Source: Streptomyces curacoi (GTDB lineage Bacteria > Actinomycetota > Actinomycetes > Streptomycetales > Streptomycetaceae). From it: DNA of 64,000 nucleotides. A model generated the notes under the pieces. That model saw nothing but the letters and a program-made list of their open reading frames with translations. It did no database searches and had not been told where the DNA came from. Both the position numbers and the translations under genes were made by a program. The stretch is from the NCBI RefSeq assembly GCF_001513975.1, contig NZ_KQ947997.1, forward strand, positions 85,538 to 149,537, read 5' to 3'. Position 1 is the stretch's first letter. Each line of letters opens with the position of its first letter. Shown in pieces: positions 25,462-33,674 of this stretch.

Positions 25462-25488
25462 TTGTCCACAGTCGCGGACTTGTCCACC
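25462..25488 (+). promoter_or_regulatory. Pair of DnaA-box-like nonamers, 18 bp apart
   Basis: TTGTCCACA at 25462-25470 and TTGTCCACC at 25480-25488, same orientation. TTGTCCACA is the Streptomyces DnaA box consensus. They lie in the spacer before yraN. See the matching pair at 31319-31345. Confidence 0.55.
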
Positions 25489-25544
25489 AAGATCCAATAG
25501 CTCGCTGAGCTGCCCTCATCGTTGGCGCCGGAGGTGGTGCCGAG

Positions 25545-25928
25545 ATGAGCACGAGCACAAGCAGGGGAAACGCCCGCAGCGCACTGGGCAGGTACGGCGA
25601 GACACTCGCCGCGCGGCGGCTGGTCGAGGCCGGTATGACGGTCCTTGAGCGCAACTGGCGCTGCGGCAGGTCGGGTGAGATCGACATTGTGGCGCGGGAC
25701 GGGGCCGTCCTGGTCGTCTGCGAGGTCAAGACCCGCAGGAGGGGTGCCTTCGAGCACCCGATGGCAGCCGTGACCCCGGACAAGGCGGCCCGCCTGCGGG
25801 GCCTGGCGGAGAGCTGGCTCCACGCCCACGGAGGAGCACCGCCGGGAGGCGTCCGCATCGACCTGGTCGGCGTCCTCCTGCCGGAACGCGGCGCGCCCGT
25901 CGTCGAGCACGCGCGGGGGGTGGCCTGA
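25545..25928 (+). CDS. yraN: YraN family putative endonuclease-fold protein (UPF0102)
   Basis: A 127-residue protein with the UPF0102 fold: LGRYGETLAARRLVEAG near 10-26, then ERNWRCGRSGEIDIVARDG near 34-52 and VVCEVKTRRRGAFEHP near 57-72, the GEID/EVK residues of restriction-like nucleases. Role is unknown. ATG 25545 follows a strong GGAGGTGG at 25530. It is adjacent to yifB with no gap, and to dprA, suggesting a single unit linked to DNA processing. Confidence 0.92.
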   Translation: MSTSTSRGNARSALGRYGETLAARRLVEAGMTVLERNWRCGRSGEIDIVARDGAVLVVCEVKTRRRGAFEHPMAAVTPDKAARLRGLAESWLHAHGGAPPGGVRIDLVGVLLPERGAPVVEHARGVA

Positions 25929-27554
25929 ATGGGATTCGCTCGTACGTGCGCGGTGGCGCTGGTCGGCGTGGAGGGCGTCGTGGTCGAGGTCCAGGCGGAC
26001 CTTGAACCGGGGGTGGCGGCGTTCACGTTGGTGGGGTTGCCGGACAAGAGTCTGACGGAGAGCCGCGACCGGGTGCGGGCGGCCGTTGTGAACTCAGGCG
26101 CTCAGTGGCCGCAGAAGAAGCTCACGGTCGGGCTCAGCCCGGCATCGGTGCCCAAGGCGGGCAGCGGCTTCGACCTGGCGGTCGCGTGTGCCGTCCTCGG
26201 TGCCGCCGAGCGGATCGATCCGCGGGTTCTCGCCGACATCGTGATGATCGGCGAGCTGGGTCTGGACGGACGGGTGCGTCCCGTCCGGGGCATTCTTCCC
26301 GCCGTGCTGGCCGCAGCCGACGCCGGCTATGAACAGGTGGTCGTCCCCGAGTGCGCCGCTGCCGAGGCCTCGCTGGTGCCCGGTGTGTCCGTCCTGGGCG
26401 TGCGCAGCCTGCGCCAGCTGATCGCCGTCCTCGCGGACGAACCCGTACCCGAGGAGGAACCCGACGAGCAGGGCCGACCGGATCCCCTGCTCGCAGGCCT
26501 GCGCATGCCGGGCACCGGCGCGGCCACGGGCATGCACAGCTTGGGCGCCGTCCAGCCCGACCACGGGCACGACCTCGCCGATGTGGTCGGCCAGATCTCG
26601 GCGCGCACGGCCGTGGAGGTCGCCGCGGCCGGCGGGCATCACCTCTTCCTGGAGGGACCGCCCGGCGCCGGCAAGACGATGCTCGCGGAGCGGCTGCCGG
26701 CCATCCTGCCCCGGCTCAGCAGGGGGGAGTCGCTGGAGGTCACGGCGGTGCACTCGGTGGCGGGGTTGCTGCCTCCGGGCAAGCCCCTGATCGACGTGGC
26801 CCCCTACTGCGCCCCGCATCACTCGGCGACGATGCAGGCACTCGTCGGCGGGGGCCCCGGCATCGCGCGACCCGGCGCGGTGTCACTCTCCCACCGCGGT
26901 GTCCTCTTCCTGGACGAGACGCCGGAGTTCAGGGGCCAGGCCCTGGACGCCTTGCGGCAGCCTCTGGAAGCCGGGCATGTGGTGATCGCGCGCAGCGCGG
27001 GCGTCGTGCGCTTCCCGGCGAAGTTCCTGATGGTGCTGGCGGCCAACCCCTGCCCCTGCGGCCGCTTCTCCCGGACGGACGACGGGTGCGAGTGCCCACC
27101 CTCGGCGATCCGCCGCTATCAGGCCCGGCTGTCCGGGCCGCTGCTCGACCGGGTCGACCTCCGGGTCGAGGTGGACCGTGTGACACGCTCCCAGCTGACC
27201 GAGCGCGGGGCGCGGGGCGAGTCCACCGCCACGGTCGCCGACCGGGTGCGCGAGGCCAGGGAGCGGGCGTCGGCCCGGCTCGCCGGAACGCCGTGGCGCA
27301 CCAACAGCGAGGTCCCCGGACGTGAGCTGCGCAGCCGTTGGTACGCCGCGATCGGCGCCATGGACGAGGCGGAACGCAACCTGGAACGCGGCGTACTGAC
27401 CGCCCGCGGACTCGACCGTGTGCTGCGCGTCGCCTGGACCGTCGCCGACCTCGTCGGTCACGACCGGCCCGACGCGACGGATGTCGCCCTGGCCCTGCAA
27501 CTGCGCACCGGTGTGCCCCGGGGCGTGCCCATGGCCATCGGGGCACTGACATGA
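25929..27554 (+). CDS. yifB: YifB/ComM family Mg-chelatase-like AAA ATPase
   Basis: A 541-residue AAA+ protein of the YifB/ComM group, implicated in branch migration during transformation in other bacteria. The N-terminal Lon-like fold has SVPKAGSGFDLAVA near 75-88. Walker A is EGPPGAGKTML at about 243-253, Walker B FLDETPEF at about 326, and the zinc-like Cys cluster NPCPCGRF...CECPP follows at about 375-395. The closing magnesium-chelatase region contains LLDRVDLRVEVDR. ATG 25929 directly follows the yraN stop and its own stop overlaps the dprA start. Confidence 0.95.
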   Translation: MGFARTCAVALVGVEGVVVEVQADLEPGVAAFTLVGLPDKSLTESRDRVRAAVVNSGAQWPQKKLTVGLSPASVPKAGSGFDLAVACAVLGAAERIDPRVLADIVMIGELGLDGRVRPVRGILPAVLAAADAGYEQVVVPECAAAEASLVPGVSVLGVRSLRQLIAVLADEPVPEEEPDEQGRPDPLLAGLRMPGTGAATGMHSLGAVQPDHGHDLADVVGQISARTAVEVAAAGGHHLFLEGPPGAGKTMLAERLPAILPRLSRGESLEVTAVHSVAGLLPPGKPLIDVAPYCAPHHSATMQALVGGGPGIARPGAVSLSHRGVLFLDETPEFRGQALDALRQPLEAGHVVIARSAGVVRFPAKFLMVLAANPCPCGRFSRTDDGCECPPSAIRRYQARLSGPLLDRVDLRVEVDRVTRSQLTERGARGESTATVADRVREARERASARLAGTPWRTNSEVPGRELRSRWYAAIGAMDEAERNLERGVLTARGLDRVLRVAWTVADLVGHDRPDATDVALALQLRTGVPRGVPMAIGALT

Positions 27555-28711
27555 ACGCGAGTGAGGTGCCGGACGACGAGCGGCTCGGCCGGGTCTTTCT
27601 CAGCCGGGTCATCGAGCCCGGTGACGAGGTCGCCGGACGGTGGGTGCGGGAGTACGGGGTGGGGGAAGTGGTCCGTCGGTTGCGGGAGGGCGTGGAGCCC
27701 TTGCCCGGGGTGAGTCACAAGCGGTGGGACGGGCTGCGGGCTCGCGGAATGCGGGCCGAGCCCGGGCGGGATCTCGCCGTGGCCCGGGACGCGGGGGTGC
27801 GGTTTCTGTGTCCGGGGGACGTCGAGTGGCCCGGGCAGCTCGATGATCTCGGGGATGCCCGACCGCTGGGTCTGTGGGTGCGGGGGCGGGCCGGTCTGCG
27901 GATGTGGGCCTTGCGGTCCGTGGCCGTGGTCGGGGCACGGGCCTGCACCGAGTACGGCGCCCATATGGCGGCCACGCTGGCCGCCGGGCTCGCCGAGCGG
28001 GGGTGGGTGGTCGTGTCCGGCGGCGCCTACGGGGTGGACGGGGCCGCTCACCGGGGCGCCCTGGGGGCCGGCGGGGCCACCGTCGCCGTGCTCGCCTGCG
28101 GGGTGGACCGGCCCTATCCGCGCGGGCACACCCAGTTGATCAACAGGATCGCGGAGCAGGGGCTCGTCATCGGGGAACTGCCGCCGGGCGACCATCCGAC
28201 ACCCAGCAGGTTCATCGTGCGCAACCGGGTCATCGCGGCGCTGACGCGGGGCACGGTCGTGGTGGAGGCCGCCCATCGCAGCGGCTCACTGGTCACCGCT
28301 CGGGCCGCACAGCGGTTGGGCCGGCACACCATGGGCGTCCCCGGCCCGGCCACCAGTGGGCTCTCCGCGGGCGTGCACGAACTGCTGCGCGGGGATGCCG
28401 TGCTGGTCACCGATGCGGCGGAGGTCGTCGAACTCGTGGGCGACATGGGAGAGCTGGCACCCGAGCGGCGCGGGCCCGTGCTGCCGCGTGATCTGCTGGA
28501 GCCCGGGGCACGCAGAGTGCTGGCCGCGCTGCCCGGTCGTCGCGCGGCCGGGGCGGACGAGGTCGCACGCGGTGCGCAGACCACTCAGGACGACGCGATC
28601 GCGAGACTGTACGAACTCCGCTCACTTGGTTACGTCGAACGACACGGCGATGGATGGAAGTTGACACGCCAGGCGATGATCTCCGTCCGCGCCGGTCGGA
28701 GTGGCGGTTGA
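27551..28711 (+). CDS. dprA: DNA-processing protein DprA
   Basis: A 386-residue single-strand DNA-binding protein that loads RecA on incoming DNA in transformable bacteria. The Rossmann-like domain has SVAVVGARACTEYG at about 122-135, VVSGGAYGVDGAAHRG at about 153-168 and LPPGDHPTPSRFIVRNRVIA at about 212-231. A C-terminal winged-helix-like segment ends the protein. ATG 27551 overlaps the yifB stop by four bases. Natural transformation is not established in Streptomyces, so its role here may be general recombination. Confidence 0.95.
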   Translation: MNASEVPDDERLGRVFLSRVIEPGDEVAGRWVREYGVGEVVRRLREGVEPLPGVSHKRWDGLRARGMRAEPGRDLAVARDAGVRFLCPGDVEWPGQLDDLGDARPLGLWVRGRAGLRMWALRSVAVVGARACTEYGAHMAATLAAGLAERGWVVVSGGAYGVDGAAHRGALGAGGATVAVLACGVDRPYPRGHTQLINRIAEQGLVIGELPPGDHPTPSRFIVRNRVIAALTRGTVVVEAAHRSGSLVTARAAQRLGRHTMGVPGPATSGLSAGVHELLRGDAVLVTDAAEVVELVGDMGELAPERRGPVLPRDLLEPGARRVLAALPGRRAAGADEVARGAQTTQDDAIARLYELRSLGYVERHGDGWKLTRQAMISVRAGRSGG

Positions 28712-29004
28712 CCGAGCGTATTCGGCCGTACGGGGGAACACGGACACCCTTGTGAATTCCCCCAGTTGGGGTGTTCGGGTGATCACGTAGAGCGACCGCT
28801 GTGACCCGGCGGGGCGTCCAGCGGAACGTATCTGCGTACGGCTTGCGCTCCGTCCTTCGCGCACCGCGACTCTTCAGTCACGCTACGCTCACGTGGATTC
28901 CGGCTCAGACCGGCACCTCGACCCCGCAACAGCATCAGAACGACATCAGACCGACAGCTCCCCCAGGCACCCCCACTTCACGGCAGAACGGCACAAGGCG
29001 ACGA
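28712..29004. other. Spacer between dprA and whiG
   Basis: 293 bp without a clear gene. An imperfect dyad, ACACCC near 28745 with GGGGTGT near 28768, may end the dprA operon. It holds the whiG promoter and a roughly 130-nt leader, which I cannot pin to exact boxes. An open frame from 28801 in phase with whiG is not conserved-looking. Confidence 0.45.
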
Positions 29005-29847
29005 ATGCCCCAGCACACCTCCGGGTCCGACAGGGCGGCGATCCCCCCAGCCGCCCGTGACGGTGGCAGCGTGCGGCCGCCCGCTCCCTCGACGCTCGAC
29101 GAGCTGTGGCGGTCGTACAAGGCGACGGGGGACGAGCGGCTGCGCGAGCAGCTGATCCTGCACTACTCACCGCTGGTGAAGTACGTGGCGGGCCGGGTGA
29201 GCGTCGGGCTGCCGCCCAATGTGGAGCAGGCGGACTTCGTGTCCTCGGGCGTGTTCGGGCTGATCGACGCGATCGAGAAGTTCGACATCGATCGGGAGAT
29301 CAAGTTCGAGACGTACGCGATCACGCGGATCCGGGGCGCGATGATCGACGAGCTCAGGGCGCTGGACTGGATTCCACGGTCGGTGCGGCAGAAGGCGCGG
29401 AACGTGGAGCGGGCGTACGCGACGCTGGAGGCGCGGCTGCGGCGCACCCCGACGGAGGCGGAGGTGGCCGTCGAGATGGGGATCGCGGTGGATGAACTCC
29501 ATGCGGTCTTCAGCCAGTTGTCGCTGGCGAACGTGGTGGCGCTGGAGGAGTTGCTGCACGTCGGCGGCGAAGGCGGCGACGGGCTGAGCGTCATGGACAC
29601 GCTGGAGGACACCGCCGCGGACAATCCCGTGGAGGTGGCCGAGGACCGGGAGCTGCGGCGGTTTCTGGCACGGGCGATCAACACGTTGCCCGAGCGGGAG
29701 AAGACCGTGGTGACGCTGTACTACTACGAAGGGCTCACGCTGGCGGAGATCGGCAATGTGCTGGGGGTGACCGAGAGCCGGGTCAGCCAGATCCACACCA
29801 AGTCCGTGCTGCAGCTGCGGGCGAAGCTGGCCGGCTTCGGTCGTTGA
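29005..29847 (+). CDS. whiG: Sporulation sigma factor WhiG
   Basis: A 280-residue FliA-type sigma factor that commits Streptomyces aerial hyphae to sporulation. Region 2 is seen in LPPNVEQADFVSSGVFGLIDAIEKFD and IKFETYAITRIRGAMIDELR (about 68-118), region 3 near PTEAEVAVEMGIAVDELH and region 4 in LPEREKTVVTLYYYEGLTLAEIG then VTESRVSQIHT (about 231-268). I chose ATG 29005 because the protein I recall starts MPQHTSGSDRAA; the in-frame start at 28801 adds 68 unlikely residues. Its activity is held by an anti-sigma factor elsewhere. Confidence 0.95.
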   Translation: MPQHTSGSDRAAIPPAARDGGSVRPPAPSTLDELWRSYKATGDERLREQLILHYSPLVKYVAGRVSVGLPPNVEQADFVSSGVFGLIDAIEKFDIDREIKFETYAITRIRGAMIDELRALDWIPRSVRQKARNVERAYATLEARLRRTPTEAEVAVEMGIAVDELHAVFSQLSLANVVALEELLHVGGEGGDGLSVMDTLEDTAADNPVEVAEDRELRRFLARAINTLPEREKTVVTLYYYEGLTLAEIGNVLGVTESRVSQIHTKSVLQLRAKLAGFGR

Positions 29848-29917
29848 CCTGGCCGGACGGGTGTGGGGTCCGCGGAGAGACTCCCGCCCGCGGTGGCGCG
29901 TCCGTAAAGTGGTTGGC

Positions 29918-30499
29918 GTGCCAAGGATTCGAGCGGCCTCCGTGGCCGAGCACCGGTCGATGCAGCGAGCCGCCCTGCTGGACGCGGCTCGTTCCCTGTT
30001 GTCCGAGGGCGGTACGGAGGCGCTGACCTTCCCGGCTCTCGCCGAGCGGACGGGGCTCGCGCGCTCGTCCGTGTACGAGTACTTCCGGTCGCGGGCCGCC
30101 GTGGTCGAGGAGCTGTGCGAGGTCGACTTTCCCGTGTGGGCCGCGGAGGTTTCGGCGGCGATGGAGCGGCAGGACACGCCCGAGGGCAAGGTCGAGGCGT
30201 ATGTGCGCCGGCAGCTCGCGCTGGTCGGAGACCGGCGGCACCGGGCCGTGGTGGCGATCTCCGCGAGTGAGCTGGATGCGGGGGCCCGGGAGAAGATCCG
30301 GGCTGCCCATGGCGGGCTGGTCGCGATGATCGTCGAGGCGCTGGGGGAGATGGGGCACGCGGAGCCCCGGCTCGCGGCGATGCTGTTGCAGGGCGTCGTG
30401 GACGCGGCTGTGCGGCGGATCGAGCTGGGGGCGGCGGAGGAGCCTGCGGCGATTACGGAGGCGGCTGTGGCTATGGCTTTGCGGGGGGTTCGGGGCTGA
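29918..30499 (+). CDS. TetR family transcriptional regulator
   Basis: A 193-residue regulator. The N-terminal helix-turn-helix is clear: LLDAARSLLSEGGTEALTFP then LAERTGLARSSVYEYFRSRA (about 20-60). The C-terminal ligand domain has no recognisable binding signature. GTG 29918 gives the family's usual length. It follows whiG closely in the same direction, 70 bp apart. Its target is unknown. Confidence 0.9.
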   Translation: MPRIRAASVAEHRSMQRAALLDAARSLLSEGGTEALTFPALAERTGLARSSVYEYFRSRAAVVEELCEVDFPVWAAEVSAAMERQDTPEGKVEAYVRRQLALVGDRRHRAVVAISASELDAGAREKIRAAHGGLVAMIVEALGEMGHAEPRLAAMLLQGVVDAAVRRIELGAAEEPAAITEAAVAMALRGVRG

Positions 30500-30665
30500 C
30501 GTCGGCTGCTGCCTGCTGTCTGCTGCCGGGTGCCGGGTGCGGTTGGGCTGAGGCGACGGTGCTGATCGGGGGAGGGCGTCGAGGCTTCGAGGCTGAGGCC
30601 GGGGTGTCGCGCGGCCGGCGCGGCGGGATGCCTCCGCCAAGCTGCTCTTCGAGCAGGGGGTGCGG
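30500..30665. other. Low-complexity spacer between convergent TetR and M23 genes
   Basis: 166 bp with short duplications (CTGCTGCC/CTGCTGTC, GGGTGCC twice, CGAGGCTT twice) and a hairpin CTGCTC-TTC-GAGCAG at 30642-30656 that may act as terminator for both convergent genes. No gene seen. Confidence 0.5.
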
Positions 30666-31277
30666 CTACGACGGCAGCGGCACACCCAGGACCGGCAGCA
30701 GTCGCGACGGGCCCCTGTGCAGCAGCCATGGCGGAAGCAGCGACAGGGGGTCCATGTAGGTCTCGCCTCTGCGTAGGCCCCAGTGCACACACGCGGCCGT
30801 GCAGTGCGCGCCCGTCGACTCCACCGTCCCCACCACCTCGCCCGCCGCCACCTCGTCCCCCTTCCGCACCGACGCCCGCACCGGCTCGTACGTCGTCCGC
30901 AGCGGCGGATCCCCCGTCCCCGTCAGCTCCACCGACACGACCCCCTTCCCGGCCACCCGGCCCGCGAACGACACCCGGCCCGCCGCTACCGCCCGTACCG
31001 GTGTCCCGGGCGGTGCCGCGAGGTCCACGCCGCGGTGGCCCCGGGCGTACGGTGTCGCCGGGGGCTCCCAGCCGCGGAGGATCGGGGGCCGTACCCCCAC
31101 GGGCCAGGCGCGGCCGATCGCCGGCACTGCGGGGTCCGGGGCCGGCGCGCTGGGCGCGCTCATGGCGGTCGGGGTCAGCCGTGGTGCCGGTGCCAGCAGG
31201 ACGGCCGCCGTCAGAAGCAGCAGCAACACCAGCCGCCCGCACGTCCTCGCCGCCTTCCCACATCGCTTCGTTCGCAT
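30666..31277 (-). CDS. M23-family peptidase-like exported protein (probable LytM domain)
   Basis: A 203-residue exported protein: basic start MRTKRCGKAARTCGR, hydrophobic segment LVLLLLLTAAVLLAPA (about 16-31). The LytM fold shows HRGVDLAAPPGTPVRA at about 81-96 with zinc ligands His81 and Asp85, and CVHWGLRRGETY at about 163-174, where the first His of the usual HxH is Cys163. Active M23 enzymes cut peptidoglycan cross-links; here the ligand set is incomplete, so it may be a LytM activator or have altered chemistry. ATG 31277 was chosen; a GTG at 31295 is possible. It diverges from rpsB. Confidence 0.8.
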   Translation of the reverse strand: MRTKRCGKAARTCGRLVLLLLLTAAVLLAPAPRLTPTAMSAPSAPAPDPAVPAIGRAWPVGVRPPILRGWEPPATPYARGHRGVDLAAPPGTPVRAVAAGRVSFAGRVAGKGVVSVELTGTGDPPLRTTYEPVRASVRKGDEVAAGEVVGTVESTGAHCTAACVHWGLRRGETYMDPLSLLPPWLLHRGPSRLLPVLGVPLPS

Positions 31278-31548
31278 GCGAGAACCGTCCCGCACCCCGC
31301 CCGATCATGGCCGGGATCTGTGGACAACTCTTCCGTTGTGGACATGGGCGTCACCCGCTGCCCCGCGGGTCCCGTACACTTCTTCTGGCGATCCGGGTCA
31401 CCGGGTCGACTTCGCACGCCCCGACACGGCCACCGGAAACGGTCCGTGTCAGCGCCCCTCGGTCCTTTGCGGCACGGCGCATGTGGGCGTCAGGCGCGGG
31501 AGCCGTCCGGCACTCGCGGCACAACCGAGAACCAAGGAGAACACGGCC
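31278..31548. promoter_or_regulatory. Divergent control region between the M23-like gene and rpsB
   Basis: 271 bp holding two DnaA-box-like nonamers (31319-31345) and the rpsB promoter and leader. CCCGTACACTTCT near 31369-31381 could be the -10 region (TACACT) but no good -35 is found. The rpsB ribosome site AGGAGA lies at 31535. Confidence 0.45.
31319..31345 (-). promoter_or_regulatory. Pair of DnaA-box-like nonamers, 18 bp apart
   Basis: TGTGGACAA at 31319-31327 (exact reverse complement of TTGTCCACA) and TGTGGACAT at 31337-31345 (8 of 9). Both are reversed relative to the 25462-25488 pair but with the same 18-bp spacing. Confidence 0.55.
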
Positions 31549-32457
31549 ATGGCCGTCGTCACGATGCGGGAGCTGCTGGAGAGCGGCGTCCACTTCGGTC
31601 ACCAGACCCGTCGTTGGAACCCGAAGATGAAGCGCTTCATCTTCACCGAGCGCAACGGCATCTACATCATCGACCTGCTCCAGTCGCTGTCGTACATCGA
31701 CCGCGCCTACGAGTTCGTCAAGGAGACCGTCGCCCACGGCGGCACGGTCATGTTCGTCGGCACGAAGAAGCAGGCGCAGGAGGCCATCGCCGAGCAGGCC
31801 ACCCGCGTCGGCATGCCCTACGTCAACCAGCGCTGGCTGGGCGGCATGCTCACCAACTTCTCGACCGTCTACAAGCGTCTGCAGCGCCTGAAGGAGCTTG
31901 AGCAGATCGACTTCGAGGACGTCGCGTCCTCCGGTCTGACCAAGAAGGAGCTGCTGGTCCTCTCCCGCGAGAAGGCCAAGCTGGAGAAGACCCTCGGCGG
32001 TATCCGCGAGATGCAGAAGGTGCCCAGCGCCGTCTGGATCGTGGACACCAAGAAGGAGCACATCGCCGTTGGTGAGGCCCGGAAGCTGAACATTCCGGTC
32101 GTCGCGATCCTCGACACCAACTGCGACCCCGACGAGGTCGACTACAAGATCCCGGGCAACGACGACGCGATCCGCTCCGTCACCCTGCTCACCCGTGTGA
32201 TCGCCGACGCCGTCGCCGAGGGCCTCATCGCCCGTTCCGGCGTGGCGACGGAAGGCAAGGGCGAGAAGGCCGCGGGCGAGCCGCTCGCCGAGTGGGAGCG
32301 CGACCTGCTCGAGGGCGAGAAGAAGGCCGAGGAGGCCCCGGCCGCCGCCGAGGCGCCCGCCGCTGAGGCTCCGGCTGCCGAGGCCCCGGCCGCTGAGGCT
32401 CCGGCTGCCGAGGCTCCGGCCGCTGAGGCCCCGGCCGCCGAGGGCGAGCAGGCCTGA
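31549..32457 (+). CDS. rpsB: 30S ribosomal protein S2 with repeated Ala-rich tail
   Basis: A 302-residue S2. Conserved parts include MAVVTMRELLESGVHFGHQT, WNPKMKRFIFTERNGIYIID and PVVAILDTNCDPDEVDYKIPG. The family core ends near residue 255; the rest is a repeated Glu-Ala-Pro-Ala-Ala tail (15-bp period DNA, 32335-32440). ATG 31549 follows AGGAGA at 31535. The gene pairs with tsf, as in most bacteria. Confidence 0.97.
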   Translation: MAVVTMRELLESGVHFGHQTRRWNPKMKRFIFTERNGIYIIDLLQSLSYIDRAYEFVKETVAHGGTVMFVGTKKQAQEAIAEQATRVGMPYVNQRWLGGMLTNFSTVYKRLQRLKELEQIDFEDVASSGLTKKELLVLSREKAKLEKTLGGIREMQKVPSAVWIVDTKKEHIAVGEARKLNIPVVAILDTNCDPDEVDYKIPGNDDAIRSVTLLTRVIADAVAEGLIARSGVATEGKGEKAAGEPLAEWERDLLEGEKKAEEAPAAAEAPAAEAPAAEAPAAEAPAAEAPAAEAPAAEGEQA

Positions 32458-32560
32458 CACCGTCAGCGTCAGGGTTGACGGCGGGGGCGGTACTGCCACC
32501 AACAGCGCCTCCGGCGCGGTGAAGTCCGCTCCCGCCGTTCACCCGTAGGTCGACGGAAGG

Positions 32561-32594
32561 TCTACGGCTCCCGCTACCCCTTGGGAGCCGTAGA
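32561..32594 (+). terminator. Perfect 12-bp hairpin between rpsB and tsf
   Basis: TCTACGGCTCCC at 32561-32572 pairs exactly with GGGAGCCGTAGA at 32583-32594, 10-nt loop. It lies 104 nt after the rpsB stop and 49 nt before tsf. It may attenuate read-through so rpsB and tsf are made at different levels, or bind a ribosomal protein. Confidence 0.65.
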
Positions 32595-32642
32595 CCCCGT
32601 AGATCTTCGATCTTCCAGACTTCGAGAAAGATTCACAGACTC

Positions 32643-33479
32643 ATGGCGAACTACACCGCCGCTGACGTCAAGAAGCTCCGCGAGCTCACCGGCGCCGGCA
32701 TGATGGACTGCAAGAAGGCGCTGGACGAGGCCGAGGGCAGCGTCGAGAAGGCTGTCGAGGCGCTGCGCATCAAGGGCCAGAAGGGCGTCGCCAAGCGTGA
32801 GGGCCGCTCCGCCGAGAACGGCGCCGTGGTCTCGATCATCGCCGACGACAACTCCTCCGGTGTCCTCGTCGAGCTGAAGTGCGAGACGGACTTCGTCGCC
32901 AAGGGTGACAAGTTCCAGGCCGCCGCCACCGCGATCGCCGAGCACGTCGCCAAGACCTCCCCGGCCGACCTCGAGGCCCTGCTCGCCTCCGAGATCGAGC
33001 CCGGCAAGACCGTCCAGGCGTTCGTGGACGAGGCCAACGCCAACCTCGGCGAGAAGATCGTCCTGGACCGCTTCGCGCAGTTCTCGGACGGCTTCGTGCT
33101 CGCGTACATGCACCGCACGATGCCCGACCTGCCCCCGCAGATCGGTGTCCTGGTCGAGTTCGACAAGCCGAACGCCGAGGTCGCCAAGGGCGTCGCCCAG
33201 CACATCGCCGCCTTCGCGCCGAAGTACCTCTCCAAGGAGGACGTGCCGGCCGACGTCGTCGAGTCCGAGCGCCGCATCGCCGAGGAGACCACCCGCGCCG
33301 AGGGCAAGCCCGAGGCCGCGATCGCGAAGATCGTCGAGGGTCGTCTGAACGGCTTCTTCAAGGACGCCACGCTGCTCGGTCAGCCGTACGCGCTCGACAA
33401 CAAGAAGTCGGTCCAGAAGGTTCTGGACGAGGCCGGTGTCACCCTGAAGCGCTTCACGCGCATCAAGGTCGGCATCTGA
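32643..33479 (+). CDS. tsf: Elongation factor Ts
   Basis: A 278-residue guanine-nucleotide exchange factor for EF-Tu. The N-terminal VKKLRELTGAGMMDCKKAL and the core VELKCETDFVAKGDKF (about 77-92, the TDFV motif contacting EF-Tu) are present. Length is normal. ATG 32643 has AGAAAGATT upstream only. A short GACCC/GGGTC hairpin follows at about 33501-33517. Confidence 0.97.
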   Translation: MANYTAADVKKLRELTGAGMMDCKKALDEAEGSVEKAVEALRIKGQKGVAKREGRSAENGAVVSIIADDNSSGVLVELKCETDFVAKGDKFQAAATAIAEHVAKTSPADLEALLASEIEPGKTVQAFVDEANANLGEKIVLDRFAQFSDGFVLAYMHRTMPDLPPQIGVLVEFDKPNAEVAKGVAQHIAAFAPKYLSKEDVPADVVESERRIAEETTRAEGKPEAAIAKIVEGRLNGFFKDATLLGQPYALDNKKSVQKVLDEAGVTLKRFTRIKVGI

Positions 33480-33674
33480 GTCCGTACCGCGATCGACGCC
33501 CGACCCCGATAGGGTCGAGGCAGGTCGTCCGCGGACGCCGTCACCACGCACGCGCGCGTGACGGACGACAGCAGATCTGACGAGGAGGCCATTGCCGCGC
33601 ATGGGATGCGAAACACGCCCGAGCCGGCAGTGGCCTTCTTCGTATGTGCACCACGTAACAAAGGCGGGATCTCG

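Noticed and set aside
28801..29004. 68-residue N-terminal extension of WhiG
   Set aside because: WhiG as known starts at the ATG at 29005; the extension looks like leader sequence.
30500..30665. Possible CRISPR-like or tandem-repeat array
   Set aside because: Only short, irregular duplications; no spacers of even length.
29167..31308. 713-residue minus-strand open frame
   Set aside because: It spans whiG, the TetR gene and the M23-like gene in a wrong frame; the true genes have clear domains.
33558..33674. 39-residue extension of PyrH from 33558
   Set aside because: ATG 33675 has a ribosome site and gives family length.
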